A DNA stretch of 5,816 nucleotides from Proteobacteria bacterium UBA652 (GTDB lineage: Bacteria; Pseudomonadota; Gammaproteobacteria; Nitrosococcales; Methylophagaceae). Position 1 is the first letter of the stretch, and each line of letters opens with the position of its first letter. The DNA is taken from positions 7,213-13,028 of the forward strand of contig DBOG01000063.1 in NCBI GenBank assembly GCA_002299915.1, read 5' to 3'. The position numbers were made by a program, and so were the translations under genes. Under the pieces are notes generated by a model. It made no database searches. It was given only the letters and a program-made list of their open reading frames with translations, and was not told where the DNA came from. This document shows, piece by piece, positions 1 through 5,606 of this stretch.

Positions 1-219
1 CGTATCCGGTGTTGCATTACTAGCCCGCGAAAACATGCTTCCCATAAAGATTACATTCGACGTGTCCCAGTGCCTCGTATCTGGGTCCGCATTAGTCGCA
101 CCACTAAACATAAAATGCATTGTAATCACTTCTGATGTATCCCAACTACTCGTCTCTGGATCAGCGTTGATTGCATCTAGGAACATAGCACTCATTGTAG
201 TTACATTTGAAAAATCGGG
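1..219 (-). repeat. 75-bp in-frame repeats encoding 25-residue BspA-like units
   Basis: Three successive units (145-219, 70-144 and 1-69, the last cut by the window edge) share a 75-bp period. The protein pattern is SNV/SEV/SNV, then M, then MF, then A, then NA-x-P-x-T. The first unit lacks the Trp of the other two, as is common for a capping repeat. The DNA copies have diverged, so the array is maintained at protein level and is not a fresh tandem duplication. Confidence 0.8.
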
Positions 220-651
220 TGTGTCCGTTGCCGTTACTACCATATTTGATGCACCGTAGAAAGCGAACCCCATATGCTGCCACTTACCCGTTCCCCATTG
301 CTTGATATCAATTAATTTATCTTTATCACCGGCATTATTAAAAGTAATGGCAGGAAATCCCGTACCATCTCCTTTATTATCTGAAATTGCGATATCATAC
401 GTACCTCCCGAAGTATAATTACAAACAGAGCTACCCGTTTCTCCTATCTTCTCAAGGCCATCACTATCTGCAACATTACAATCAACGTTATAATCATAAT
501 CTCCCGCAGATAAAAAGTTAGTTGGAATCACAAAAGAGGGACTAACGCCTGGAATTTCAACCGTTATAATAAAATCATCACTTGGTGCTGCAAAAACTGT
601 GGACACGGTAAAAAAGGCCAATATCGTGACACTTATTATTTCTTTTAACAT
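1..651 (-). CDS. Secreted BspA-like (DUF285) repeat surface protein, N-terminal part
   Basis: The reading frame stays open from an ATG at 651 to the left window edge, giving 217 visible residues and no stop, so the 3' end is missing. Residues 1-21 form a signal peptide (MLKEIIS, a hydrophobic run, then a VFA/AP cleavage site), so the protein is exported. Residues 22-137 form a non-repetitive head with two cysteines (C58, C77, a possible disulfide) and a GFPAITFNN...QWGTGKW stretch that I associate with the head of proteobacterial BspA-like proteins. From about residue 145, 25-residue units begin, with the pattern WDTS-x-V-x-x-M-x-x-MF-x-x-A-x-N-A; tryptophans lie at 170 and 195. This is the DUF285/BspA-like leucine-rich-repeat pattern of surface proteins, often linked to adhesion; the ligand here is unknown. 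GGGGAGAGGA just before the ATG is a good ribosome binding site. The gene looks more AT-rich than ilvE (several ATA and TTA codons early on), which hints at acquisition. The family call is firm; the function is inferred. Confidence 0.85.
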   Translation of the reverse strand, partial: MLKEIISVTILAFFTVSTVFAAPSDDFIITVEIPGVSPSFVIPTNFLSAGDYDYNVDCNVADSDGLEKIGETGSSVCNYTSGGTYDIAISDNKGDGTGFPAITFNNAGDKDKLIDIKQWGTGKWQHMGFAFYGASNMVVTATDTPDFSNVTTMSAMFLDAINADPETSSWDTSEVITMHFMFSGATNADPDTRHWDTSNVIFMGSMFSRASNATPDT

Positions 652-673
652 ATTCCTCTCCCCATATTAAATA

Positions 674-703
674 AAAATACAGTCTCTTCCTTGTTTCTGT
701 AAA
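674..703 (-). promoter_or_regulatory. Candidate sigma-70 promoter of the surface protein gene
   Basis: On the minus strand, TTTACA (698-703, five of six matches to the -35 consensus) is followed after 18 bp by TATTTT (674-679, four of six). Transcription would start near 667, leaving a leader of about 15 nt that contains the ribosome binding site. The spacer is 1 bp longer than ideal and the region is AT-rich, so chance matches are possible. Confidence 0.4.
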
Positions 704-748
704 GATCTCGAACTCTACAGCCATACTAACTTTAAAAGGAATGGGGGA

Positions 749-770
749 CAATGAGTACAAGTACTCATTG
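749..770. promoter_or_regulatory. Perfect 10+10 bp inverted repeat, possible operator
   Basis: CAATGAGTAC (749-758) and GTACTCATTG (761-770) are exact reverse complements separated by AA. No T-run follows on either strand, so it does not look like a terminator. Its centre lies about 92 bp upstream of the inferred transcription start of the surface protein gene, a usual distance for an activator site, and about 108 bp upstream of its ATG. The binding protein cannot be named from sequence. Confidence 0.5.
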
Positions 771-1005
771 ATATCTTATATTTACATTAAAATCATGCCC
801 TTATCATGTTATTCAGATCGGATAATACGGACTTAAAACAAGTTATCAACTCTGCGATATCAACACCTTTGCGCACTCTTACCTAACTAAAACTAAAACC
901 GTCTGAATATGTTTAGCAACATTACTTACACTCAATGCCCATAAAAATGGCCACAATCATAGGCTTTGTTCCTTGCATATTTAAAAACACGTGGAAAATG
1001 CTTGT

Positions 1006-1938
1006 CTAGACCAATGTATTCCAATTCTGATACATTGCCCCGCGGCCATACACCTGATCAAAATACATCGCCTGTAATTGCTTGGTGATCGGGCCACGAT
1101 CACCATTGCCAATCGCACGATTATCGAGCTCACGGATCGGCGTTACTTCCGCTGCCGTGCCCGTGAAAAACGCCTCATCCGCGATATATACTTCATCCCG
1201 CGTAATTTGTTTCTCCACCACTTTCAGGCCAATATCATCTGCCAGCGTCATCACCGTTGCCCGCGTGATACCTTCTAAAGCCGAGGTTAATGTCGGCGTA
1301 TAAAGCACGCCATCGCGGATCATAAAGAAATTCTCACCACTGCCTTCCGCCACGAAACCTGTCGCATCTAACAATAAAGCTTCATCATAGCCATCTTGGG
1401 TGGCTTCTTGCAGCGCCAGCATCGAATTCATATAGTTGCCATTTGCTTTGGCTTTACACATCGCAATATTCACATGATGGCGGGTAAACGATGAGGTTTT
1501 AATTCGAATGCCTTTTTCCATGTTTTCAGCACCGAGATACGAGCCCCATTCCCAAGCCGCAATCATCACATGCGTTTTCAAATTATCCGCCCGAATGCCC
1601 ATCCCTTCCGAGCCATAGAAACACATCGGCCGCAAATAAGCCGATTCCAATCCATTCTCACGCATCACCGTACGCTGTGCTTCGTTCAATTCATCCTTAT
1701 CAAATGGCATTCCCATATTCAAGATTTTCGCCGAGCGAAATAAACGGTCTGTATGCTCCTGCAAACGGAAAATCGCCGTGCCCGCATCGGTTTTATAGGC
1801 GCGCACGCCCTCAAACACCCCCATGCCATAATGCAAAGTATGCGTCAACACATGCACCTTCGCATCCCGCCACGGCACTAACTTTCCGTCTAACCAGATT
1901 ACGCCATCTCGATCCGCCATTGTGGGTATTGCTGCCAT
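1006..1938 (-). CDS. ilvE: Branched-chain amino acid aminotransferase (class IV, PLP)
   Basis: This 310-residue cytoplasmic enzyme transfers an amino group between glutamate and the 2-oxo acids of Leu, Ile and Val, the last step of their synthesis (EC 2.6.1.42). It is a fold-type IV PLP enzyme. Visible motifs are HYGMGVFEGVRAY (36-48), YLRP (101-104), the Schiff-base lysine K164 in KANGNY, EGSGENFF (198-205, with E198 in the position that contacts the pyridine nitrogen), GITRATV (223-229) and TGTAAEVTPI (259-268), which supplies phosphate-binding residues. The length fits the usual 305-310 residues. I take the ATG at 1938 because AGGATTAAGAG lies just upstream. Many relatives begin near residue 7 (MADRDG), but no ribosome binding site precedes that Met. 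The gene lies downstream of the yidB-like gene in the same orientation, with a terminator between them, so it is probably transcribed separately; I could not identify a convincing promoter. D-amino-acid transaminase or ADC lyase are relatives, but the motifs fit IlvE best. Confidence 0.95.
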   Translation of the reverse strand: MAAIPTMADRDGVIWLDGKLVPWRDAKVHVLTHTLHYGMGVFEGVRAYKTDAGTAIFRLQEHTDRLFRSAKILNMGMPFDKDELNEAQRTVMRENGLESAYLRPMCFYGSEGMGIRADNLKTHVMIAAWEWGSYLGAENMEKGIRIKTSSFTRHHVNIAMCKAKANGNYMNSMLALQEATQDGYDEALLLDATGFVAEGSGENFFMIRDGVLYTPTLTSALEGITRATVMTLADDIGLKVVEKQITRDEVYIADEAFFTGTAAEVTPIRELDNRAIGNGDRGPITKQLQAMYFDQVYGRGAMYQNWNTLV

Positions 1939-2013
1939 TCTCTTAATCCTAATATCTATACTGTTTCAAACAAGCTAAGCATTTTATCATGCATCCCCCC
2001 CTGCCGCTAAAAC

Positions 2014-2045
2014 AAAAAAAGCCCCGACCAACGTCAGGGCTTTTT
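2014..2045 (-). terminator. Rho-independent terminator after the YidB-family gene
   Basis: Arms 2021-2028 and 2033-2040 with a 4-base loop form an 8-bp stem. Read on the minus strand (GCCCTGAC / GTCGGGGC), every position pairs, with one G-U, and seven T follow (2014-2020). On the plus strand there is a C-A mismatch, though five T follow there too, so it may be weakly bidirectional. It separates the YidB-family gene from ilvE. Confidence 0.85.
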
Positions 2046-2059
2046 GTTATATCAATTAT

Positions 2060-2089
2060 CCTTCGGTCGCGCTCAGGGTGAAGGGTGAA
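2060..2089. repeat. Short palindromic REP-like sequence with tandem GGGTGAA
   Basis: CCTTC (2060-2064) and GAAGG (2080-2084) flank a core containing GGTCGCGCTCAGG, and the 7-mer GGGTGAA occurs twice in tandem (2076-2082, 2083-2089). The string resembles dispersed intergenic repeats of the CCTTCGG...CTCAGGGTGA type that I recall from many bacterial genomes. It sits 9 bp downstream of the YidB-family stop and before its terminator. Only one copy is in this window, so the assignment rests on recall. Confidence 0.4.
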
Positions 2090-2097
2090 CGGTATTT

Positions 2098-2532
2098 TTA
2101 CTTCATTAACTTACTTGCCATGCCCATCAAGCCACCGAGGCCTCCCACGGCATCTAATAAAGAACCACCACTGCTACCTTTATCAATCATCGACGGCAAA
2201 GCTGCTGATAAACCATCTAGCGCCGTGCCTTCATCTACATTTAACTGCGATGCAAAAGCAGACAATTGATCTCCGCTGAACATTTCTTTCAATTGGCCAT
2301 GCGATACCGCCGCATTATCGCCATCGCCCAGCCACGATCCCGCTAAATCTGTCAAGCTACTGCTGGTACTGCCGCCTTGCATTTTCGACACCAAGCCCAT
2401 TAAATCAATCCCGCCGCCGTTACTGCTGCCACCACCGCCCAATAAACCACCTAATGCACTGGTCAATGCAGATTCACTGCCACCACCCAATTTACTCATC
2501 AATAATTGTGTTCCAATTTTCATTAAATCCAT
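2098..2532 (-). CDS. YidB-family (DUF937) protein
   Basis: This 144-residue protein has no signal peptide or clear membrane segment. The second half carries the DUF937/YidB pattern: SWLGDGDN (66-73), V-S-x-x-QL (75-81), then a helix ending A-SQLNVD (94-100) and LSAALPSMID (108-117). The first half contains Gly/Ser-rich linkers (GGGS at 16-19, LGGLLGGGGSSNGGG at 27-41), and another Gly-rich segment lies at 122-137; these look flexible and low-complexity. The family is widespread in proteobacteria, and I know of no firmly established biochemical function; resemblance to E. coli YidB is in the motif order, not overall identity. GAGGAGAGGT placed about 5 nt before the ATG is a strong ribosome binding site and fixes the start. 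Separate terminators lie both upstream (after groEL) and downstream, so it is probably a single-gene transcript. Confidence 0.85.
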   Translation of the reverse strand: MDLMKIGTQLLMSKLGGGSESALTSALGGLLGGGGSSNGGGIDLMGLVSKMQGGSTSSSLTDLAGSWLGDGDNAAVSHGQLKEMFSGDQLSAFASQLNVDEGTALDGLSAALPSMIDKGSSGGSLLDAVGGLGGLMGMASKLMK

Positions 2533-2556
2533 TATTACCTCTCCTCTACATTAAAA

Positions 2557-2584
2557 ATTATCATTGGCAAAGCGCAATGACCAA
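2557..2584 (-). promoter_or_regulatory. Candidate sigma-70 promoter of the YidB-family gene
   Basis: On the minus strand, TTGGTC (2579-2584) and GATAAT (2557-2562, five of six matches, preceded by T) are separated by 16 bp. It lies between the groEL terminator and the strong ribosome binding site, where a separate promoter would be expected. The -35 box is weak. Confidence 0.4.
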
Positions 2585-2601
2585 GCTGAATAGTAGCACA
2601 C

Positions 2602-2635
2602 AAAAAAAGCCCCAACCCATAAGGTTGAGGCTTTT
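2602..2635 (-). terminator. Rho-independent terminator of the groES-groEL operon
   Basis: Arms 2609-2617 and 2623-2631 form a 9-bp stem with a 5-base loop. On the minus strand (GCCTCAACC / GGTTGGGGC), all positions pair with one G-U, and seven T follow (2602-2608). It lies about 180 bp past the groEL stop, beyond the palindromic element, so the groEL mRNA would carry that element in its 3' end. Confidence 0.85.
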
Positions 2636-2644
2636 AAACACATC

Positions 2645-2809
2645 AAAATCGCGATTTTTGCCGCTGGCAAAGCTTCCGCGTCCTGCTCACGCCCCTTACC
2701 TACATCCCTGTAGGCAAGGCGGATTGTTTTTGAGCACCGCAGTGTATGTTAATACATAAAGGAGCGGAAAAAATCATCCAACGCCGCCAGCGGCGAAAAG
2801 TGCGGTTTT
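2645..2809. repeat. Palindromic element copy A, downstream of groEL
   Basis: The inner arms, TTTTTGCCGCTGGC (2655-2668) and 2786-2799, pair at 13 of 14 positions, with one G-T on the plus strand. The outer arms 2645-2654 and 2800-2809 pair at 9 of 10 if two G-T pairs are allowed. The palindrome ends 2 bp from the groEL stop. The interior shares AAGGCGG, CGCAG, a GTAT/ATAC mini-hairpin (2744-2747, 2752-2755) and CAACGCCGCC with copy B at 4489-4630. Relative to copy B it has 47 extra bp. These contain most of a second hairpin, CCTTACCTACA (2694-2704) with TGTAGGCAAGG (2709-2719). It looks like one member of a dispersed intergenic repeat family. It has no coding capacity. Confidence 0.8.
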
Positions 2810-2811
2810 AA

Positions 2812-4446
2812 TTACATCATGCCACCCATACCGCCCATATCTGGCATCGCTGGTGCGGCAGCCGCTTCTTGTGGTGCTTCTGCAATCATTGCTTCTGTGG
2901 TCAGCATCAAACCTGCCACTGAGCCAGCATTTTGCAATGCTGTCCGCGTTACTTTCGTTGGATCTAGAATACCCATTTCAAGCATATCGCCATAGTCGCC
3001 AGTGGCGGCGTTATAACCATAATTGCCTTTGCCATTTGATACTTCATTCAAAATAACAGAGGCTTCTTCACCTGCATTGGTGACAATTTGACGCAATGGC
3101 TCTTCCATCGCACGACGCGCTAAAATAATACCCGCATCTTGATCGGCATTATCGCCTGTCAAATCACCTAAGCTGCCTTCAGCGCGAACCAATGCCACAC
3201 CACCGCCAGCAACGATACCTTCTTCAACCGCTGCACGGGTTGCATGTAAGGCATCTTCAACTCGGGCTTTTTTCTCTTTCATTTCCATTTCAGTGGCTGC
3301 GCCAACTTTAATGACCGCGACACCGCCGGCTAATTTGGCCACCCGTTCTTGCAACTTCTCTTTATCATAATCAGAGCTGGAATCTTCAATTTGGCTGCGA
3401 ATTTGTTCAACCCGCGCTGTGATATCAGTTGAATTACCTGCGCCATCAATAATGATAGTATTTTCTTTGCTGATAGTGATTTTCTTCGCTTGACCTAAAT
3501 CGTCTAGCGTCACTTTTTCAAGGTTCAAACCGACTTCTTCAGAAATCACCACACCGCCTGTTAAGGTTGCAATATCTTCTAACATTGATTTACGACGGTC
3601 ACCAAAACCAGGCGCTTTCACCGCACATACTTTCACAATGCCACGCATGCTATTCACAACCAAGGTCGCCAATGCTTCGCCTTCGACATCTTCAGCAATA
3701 ATCAATAGCGGACGACTCGATTTTGCAACGGCTTCTAATGTTGGCAATAATTCACGGATATTTGAGATTTTTTTATCAAATAACAATACAAACGGATCAT
3801 CTAAATCAGCAATCATAGTTTGTTGATCAGTCACAAAATAAGGCGATAAATAACCGCGATCAAATTGCATCCCTTCAACCACATCCAACTCATTCTCAAA
3901 ACCGCTACCATCTTCAACCGTGATCACGCCTTCTTTACCTACTTTCTCCATCGCTTCAGAAATGATGCCACCCACAGAAGTATCTGAGTTAGCAGAAATC
4001 GTACCCACTTGGGCGATTGATTTATCATCATTACATGGCGTAGACATCCCTTCTAATTTTTCAACGGCTGCACCGACGGCTTTATCAATGCCGCGTTTCA
4101 AATCCATTGGATTCATGCCCGCAGCAACCGCTTTCATGCCTTCACGCAAAATCGCTTGTGCTAATACGGTGGCTGTGGTGGTGCCGTCACCCGCGGAATC
4201 AGAAGTATGCGATGCCACTTCTTTCACCATTTGCGCGCCCATATTTTCGAATTTATTTTCTAATTCTATTTCTTTCGCCACTGACACACCATCTTTAGTG
4301 ACTGTAGGTGCGCCGTAGCTTTTATCCAATACAACATTACGACCCTTAGGCCCTAAGGTTACTTTAACTGCATCTGCAAGCGTGTTCACGCCATTGATCA
4401 TTAAACTACGCGCATCTGCACCAAATTTGACTTCTTTAGCTGCCAT
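2812..4446 (-). CDS. groEL: GroEL, 60-kDa chaperonin (Hsp60)
   Basis: GroEL forms a double ring of seven subunits each that, capped by GroES, encloses unfolded cytoplasmic proteins and uses ATP to drive folding. The 544-residue length is within a few residues of the E. coli protein. Equatorial ATP-site signatures are LGPKGRNVVLDKSYG (31-45), TKDGVSVAKEI (50-60, with D52), GDGTTTATVLA (86-96, with D87) and AGGGVAL (413-419). D398 in EDALHATRA is the catalytic Asp at the E. coli position. The apical domain (about 190-375) has YLSPYFVTD (199-207) and the KAPGFGDRRK segment (277-286). The C-terminus is the flexible GGMGGMM tail. AGAGGA 7 nt before the ATG is a good ribosome binding site. It is co-oriented with groES 181 bp upstream, an unusually long gap filled by palindrome copy B. 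Expression is expected from the sigma-32 promoter upstream of groES. All key residues are intact. Confidence 0.99.
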   Translation of the reverse strand: MAAKEVKFGADARSLMINGVNTLADAVKVTLGPKGRNVVLDKSYGAPTVTKDGVSVAKEIELENKFENMGAQMVKEVASHTSDSAGDGTTTATVLAQAILREGMKAVAAGMNPMDLKRGIDKAVGAAVEKLEGMSTPCNDDKSIAQVGTISANSDTSVGGIISEAMEKVGKEGVITVEDGSGFENELDVVEGMQFDRGYLSPYFVTDQQTMIADLDDPFVLLFDKKISNIRELLPTLEAVAKSSRPLLIIAEDVEGEALATLVVNSMRGIVKVCAVKAPGFGDRRKSMLEDIATLTGGVVISEEVGLNLEKVTLDDLGQAKKITISKENTIIIDGAGNSTDITARVEQIRSQIEDSSSDYDKEKLQERVAKLAGGVAVIKVGAATEMEMKEKKARVEDALHATRAAVEEGIVAGGGVALVRAEGSLGDLTGDNADQDAGIILARRAMEEPLRQIVTNAGEEASVILNEVSNGKGNYGYNAATGDYGDMLEMGILDPTKVTRTALQNAGSVAGLMLTTEAMIAEAPQEAAAAPAMPDMGGMGGMM

Positions 4447-4488
4447 GTTTATTTCCTCTTAAATTCTCTAATTTATCGGTATTTTATG

Positions 4489-4630
4489 TAAAGGCTTTGC
4501 ATGAGATAGATTTTTCATCATGGCAAGGCGGAAACGTTCTAAAAAACGCAGCGTACACGGAGTACATGAGTATTTTTAGGTTATTTTCAACGCCGCCATG
4601 GTGGAAAAGGTGAATCATGCTAAGGCTTTA
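4489..4630. repeat. Palindromic element copy B, filling the groES-groEL spacer
   Basis: Outer arms 4489-4504 and 4615-4630 (TAAAGGCTTTGCATGA against its near complement) match at 14 of 16. After a symmetric 6/6 internal loop, the inner arms 4511-4524 and 4595-4608 pair at all 14 positions when two G-T pairs on the plus strand are counted. Both sets share the same centre of symmetry, so the region can form one long hairpin in the groESL transcript. The right arm includes the groES stop codon (4628-4630). The interior holds AAGGCGG, CGCAG, a GTAC/GTAC mini-hairpin (4553-4556, 4562-4565) and CAACGCC shared with copy A. There is no T-run, so it is not a classical terminator. It could affect mRNA processing or the GroES:GroEL ratio. 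Confidence 0.8.
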
Positions 4631-4918
4631 GTCTTCAATTACTGCCACAATATCATCTTCTTTCATCACCAATAGCTCTTCACTATCGACCTTAATTTCT
4701 GTGCCTGCATATTTACCAAATAGGATTTTATCGCCCACTTTGACATCTAAAGCGCGTACATCGCCTGAATCGGTTATTTTGCCTTTCCCAGCAGCAATAA
4801 CTTCACCTGCTGACGGCTTTTCAGCGGCATTGTCGGGGATAATGATCCCGCCAGCGCTGGTTGTTTCTTCTTCCATACGGCGTACGATTACGCGATCATG
4901 TAAGGGACGAATATTCAT
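4628..4918 (-). CDS. groES: GroES, 10-kDa co-chaperonin (Hsp10)
   Basis: GroES is the heptameric lid that binds the GroEL ring in the ATP state and closes the folding chamber. The 96 residues match the family length (97 in E. coli). The N-terminus IRPLHDRVIVRR (3-14) is the family signature. The mobile loop spans about 16-33, with the hydrophobic GroEL-binding tripeptide III in GGIII (23-27) where E. coli has IVL. GEVIAAGKG (38-46) and VGDKILFGKYAGTEI (61-75) complete the beta-barrel core, and the protein ends ED. AGGAG (4925-4929) 6 nt before the ATG sets the start. It is the first gene of the groESL operon and sits directly behind a sigma-32-type promoter; fxsA lies upstream in the same orientation. 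Confidence 0.98.
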   Translation of the reverse strand: MNIRPLHDRVIVRRMEEETTSAGGIIIPDNAAEKPSAGEVIAAGKGKITDSGDVRALDVKVGDKILFGKYAGTEIKVDSEELLVMKEDDIVAVIED

Positions 4919-4960
4919 CTAAAGCTCCTAAAATAAAATATTAAATAAGGTTGAACGACT

Positions 4961-4990
4961 TTAATGGGGTCGGTTTAATTATTTTTCAAG
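4961..4990 (-). promoter_or_regulatory. Heat-shock (sigma-32/RpoH) promoter of groESL
   Basis: On the minus strand, CTTGAA (4985-4990, followed by AA) and CCCCATTAA (4961-4969) are separated by 15 bp. These are close matches to the RpoH -35 (CTTGAA) and -10 (CCCCATnT) boxes. Transcription would start near 4953, leaving a leader of about 35 nt before groES. No CIRCE inverted repeat (TTAGCACTC-N9-GAGTGCTAA) is present, so HrcA control is not suggested. Confidence 0.88.
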
Positions 4991-5010
4991 TCATCCCTGA
5001 AATTATATTC

Positions 5011-5108
5011 TGTCGTCCCGCCCGCTCTATCCTCCGGCACTTCACCGTTAGCGGAGAGATCTATTAAATTTCAAGGGCTAAGATCCCTCCACCATGGTCG
5101 GGATGACA
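5011..5108. repeat. 98-bp palindromic element with terminal inverted repeats
   Basis: The ends TGTCGTCCCG (5011-5020) and CGGGATGACA (5099-5108) match at 9 of 10 as inverted repeats. Nested inside are GGAGAGATCT (5053-5062) and AGATCCCTCC (5081-5090), also 9 of 10. The strings TGTCATCCCGACC and GGAGGGATCT are typical of dispersed intergenic elements I recall from several bacterial lineages. It has no coding capacity. It lies 5 bp past the fxsA stop and ends about 20 bp upstream of the groES -35 box. The inner hairpin could help end fxsA transcripts, although no T-run follows. No target-site duplication is obvious. Confidence 0.7.
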
Positions 5109-5113
5109 TCATT

Positions 5114-5572
5114 TTATCTCAAATGCAAGTCATCATCCGAGTCAACAATCTCACCTTCAATCACTGTTGAATCATCGGTAGAAGCACCTGGCTGTCCCAT
5201 TGTCCGCTGCCAATTGTGCCCTTGGCTTTTTTTCATTGCTAACTTAATCAAACCGCGGCGCAAGGGGGGGGTGAGTAAAATAAACCCAATGGTATCGGTC
5301 ACAAATCCAGGCGTTAGCAATAGCAATCCACTTGCCGCCAATGCCACTCCTTCCATCATTTCCATTGCGGGCAATTTGCCTTGCATAGCATTAGACTGCG
5401 CGCGCAACAAAGTTGATGTGCCTTGCACCCGCAATAATCCTGCACCCAAAATAGCGGTGCCAACCACAGCAAACACCGTCCAGCCCGCGCCAATAATATC
5501 CCCCACTTTCAGCAGAAAATAAATCTCTACTAATGGCACCACTAAAAATAAACCAAATAATAACCGAAACAT
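5114..5572 (-). CDS. fxsA: FxsA-family inner-membrane protein
   Basis: FxsA is a small inner-membrane protein, named because its overproduction in E. coli relieves F-plasmid exclusion of phage T7; its normal role is unclear. The 152 residues show hydrophobic segments at about 2-22, 28-47 and 74-100, with the family motifs PLVEIYFLL (13-21), LLRVQG (46-51) and LLLTPGFVTDTIG (84-96), followed by LLTPPLRR (99-106). The cytoplasmic tail ends in an acidic stretch (EGEIVDSDDD). I chose the ATG at 5572 over an in-frame TTG at 5584. A GGGG lies about 6 nt before the ATG, nothing usable precedes the TTG, and the hydrophobic segment begins right after the ATG. The position just upstream of groES matches E. 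coli gene order. The candidate sigma-32 promoter ahead of it suggests heat-shock control together with groESL. Confidence 0.92.
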   Translation of the reverse strand: MFRLLFGLFLVVPLVEIYFLLKVGDIIGAGWTVFAVVGTAILGAGLLRVQGTSTLLRAQSNAMQGKLPAMEMMEGVALAASGLLLLTPGFVTDTIGFILLTPPLRRGLIKLAMKKSQGHNWQRTMGQPGASTDDSTVIEGEIVDSDDDLHLR

Positions 5573-5606
5573 TGCTTGCCCCAACTTTATATATAACGTA
5601 ACTTAA

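Larger units (their letters stand above)
652..1005. other. 354-bp AT-rich gap between ilvE and the surface protein gene
   Basis: I find no convincing gene here. A 60-codon minus-strand frame (578-760) overlaps the surface gene start and resembles nothing I know. The gap holds a candidate promoter (674-703) and a perfect dyad (749-770). It also holds a small hairpin (TGCCCAT 936-942 with ATGGCCA 947-953, one mismatch) that has no T-run, and a loose inverted pair, TATTCAGA (810-817) with TCTGAATA (902-909). No clear rho-independent terminator follows ilvE, so either read-through or a factor-dependent end is possible. Confidence 0.6.

Noticed and set aside
1..219. CRISPR array
   Set aside because: The 75-bp period is a diverged in-frame protein repeat without constant repeats and variable spacers.
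35..259. Plus-strand open frame of 74 codons with a repeat-like protein
   Set aside because: It is the antisense of the 75-bp BspA-like repeats; its internal periodicity is inherited from the real minus-strand gene.
578..760. Minus-strand frame of 60 codons upstream of the surface gene
   Set aside because: It overlaps the signal peptide region of the surface protein in another frame, has no recognisable family and runs across the candidate promoter and part of the dyad.
3920..4318. Plus-strand frame of 132 codons inside groEL
   Set aside because: It is fully antisense to a strongly conserved groEL and shows no known domain.
4489..4630. Rho-independent terminator between groES and groEL
   Set aside because: The stem is long but no T-run follows on either strand, and termination here would cut off groEL.
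4919..5010. CIRCE/HrcA operator upstream of groES
   Set aside because: No TTAGCACTC-N9-GAGTGCTAA inverted repeat is present; the region instead carries sigma-32 boxes.
5094..5522. Plus-strand frame of 142 codons opposite fxsA
   Set aside because: It is antisense to fxsA and begins inside the repeat element; no family resemblance.
5573..5584. TTG start giving a 156-residue FxsA
   Set aside because: No ribosome binding site precedes it, and the ATG at 5572 fits the family N-terminus and the inferred transcript start better.
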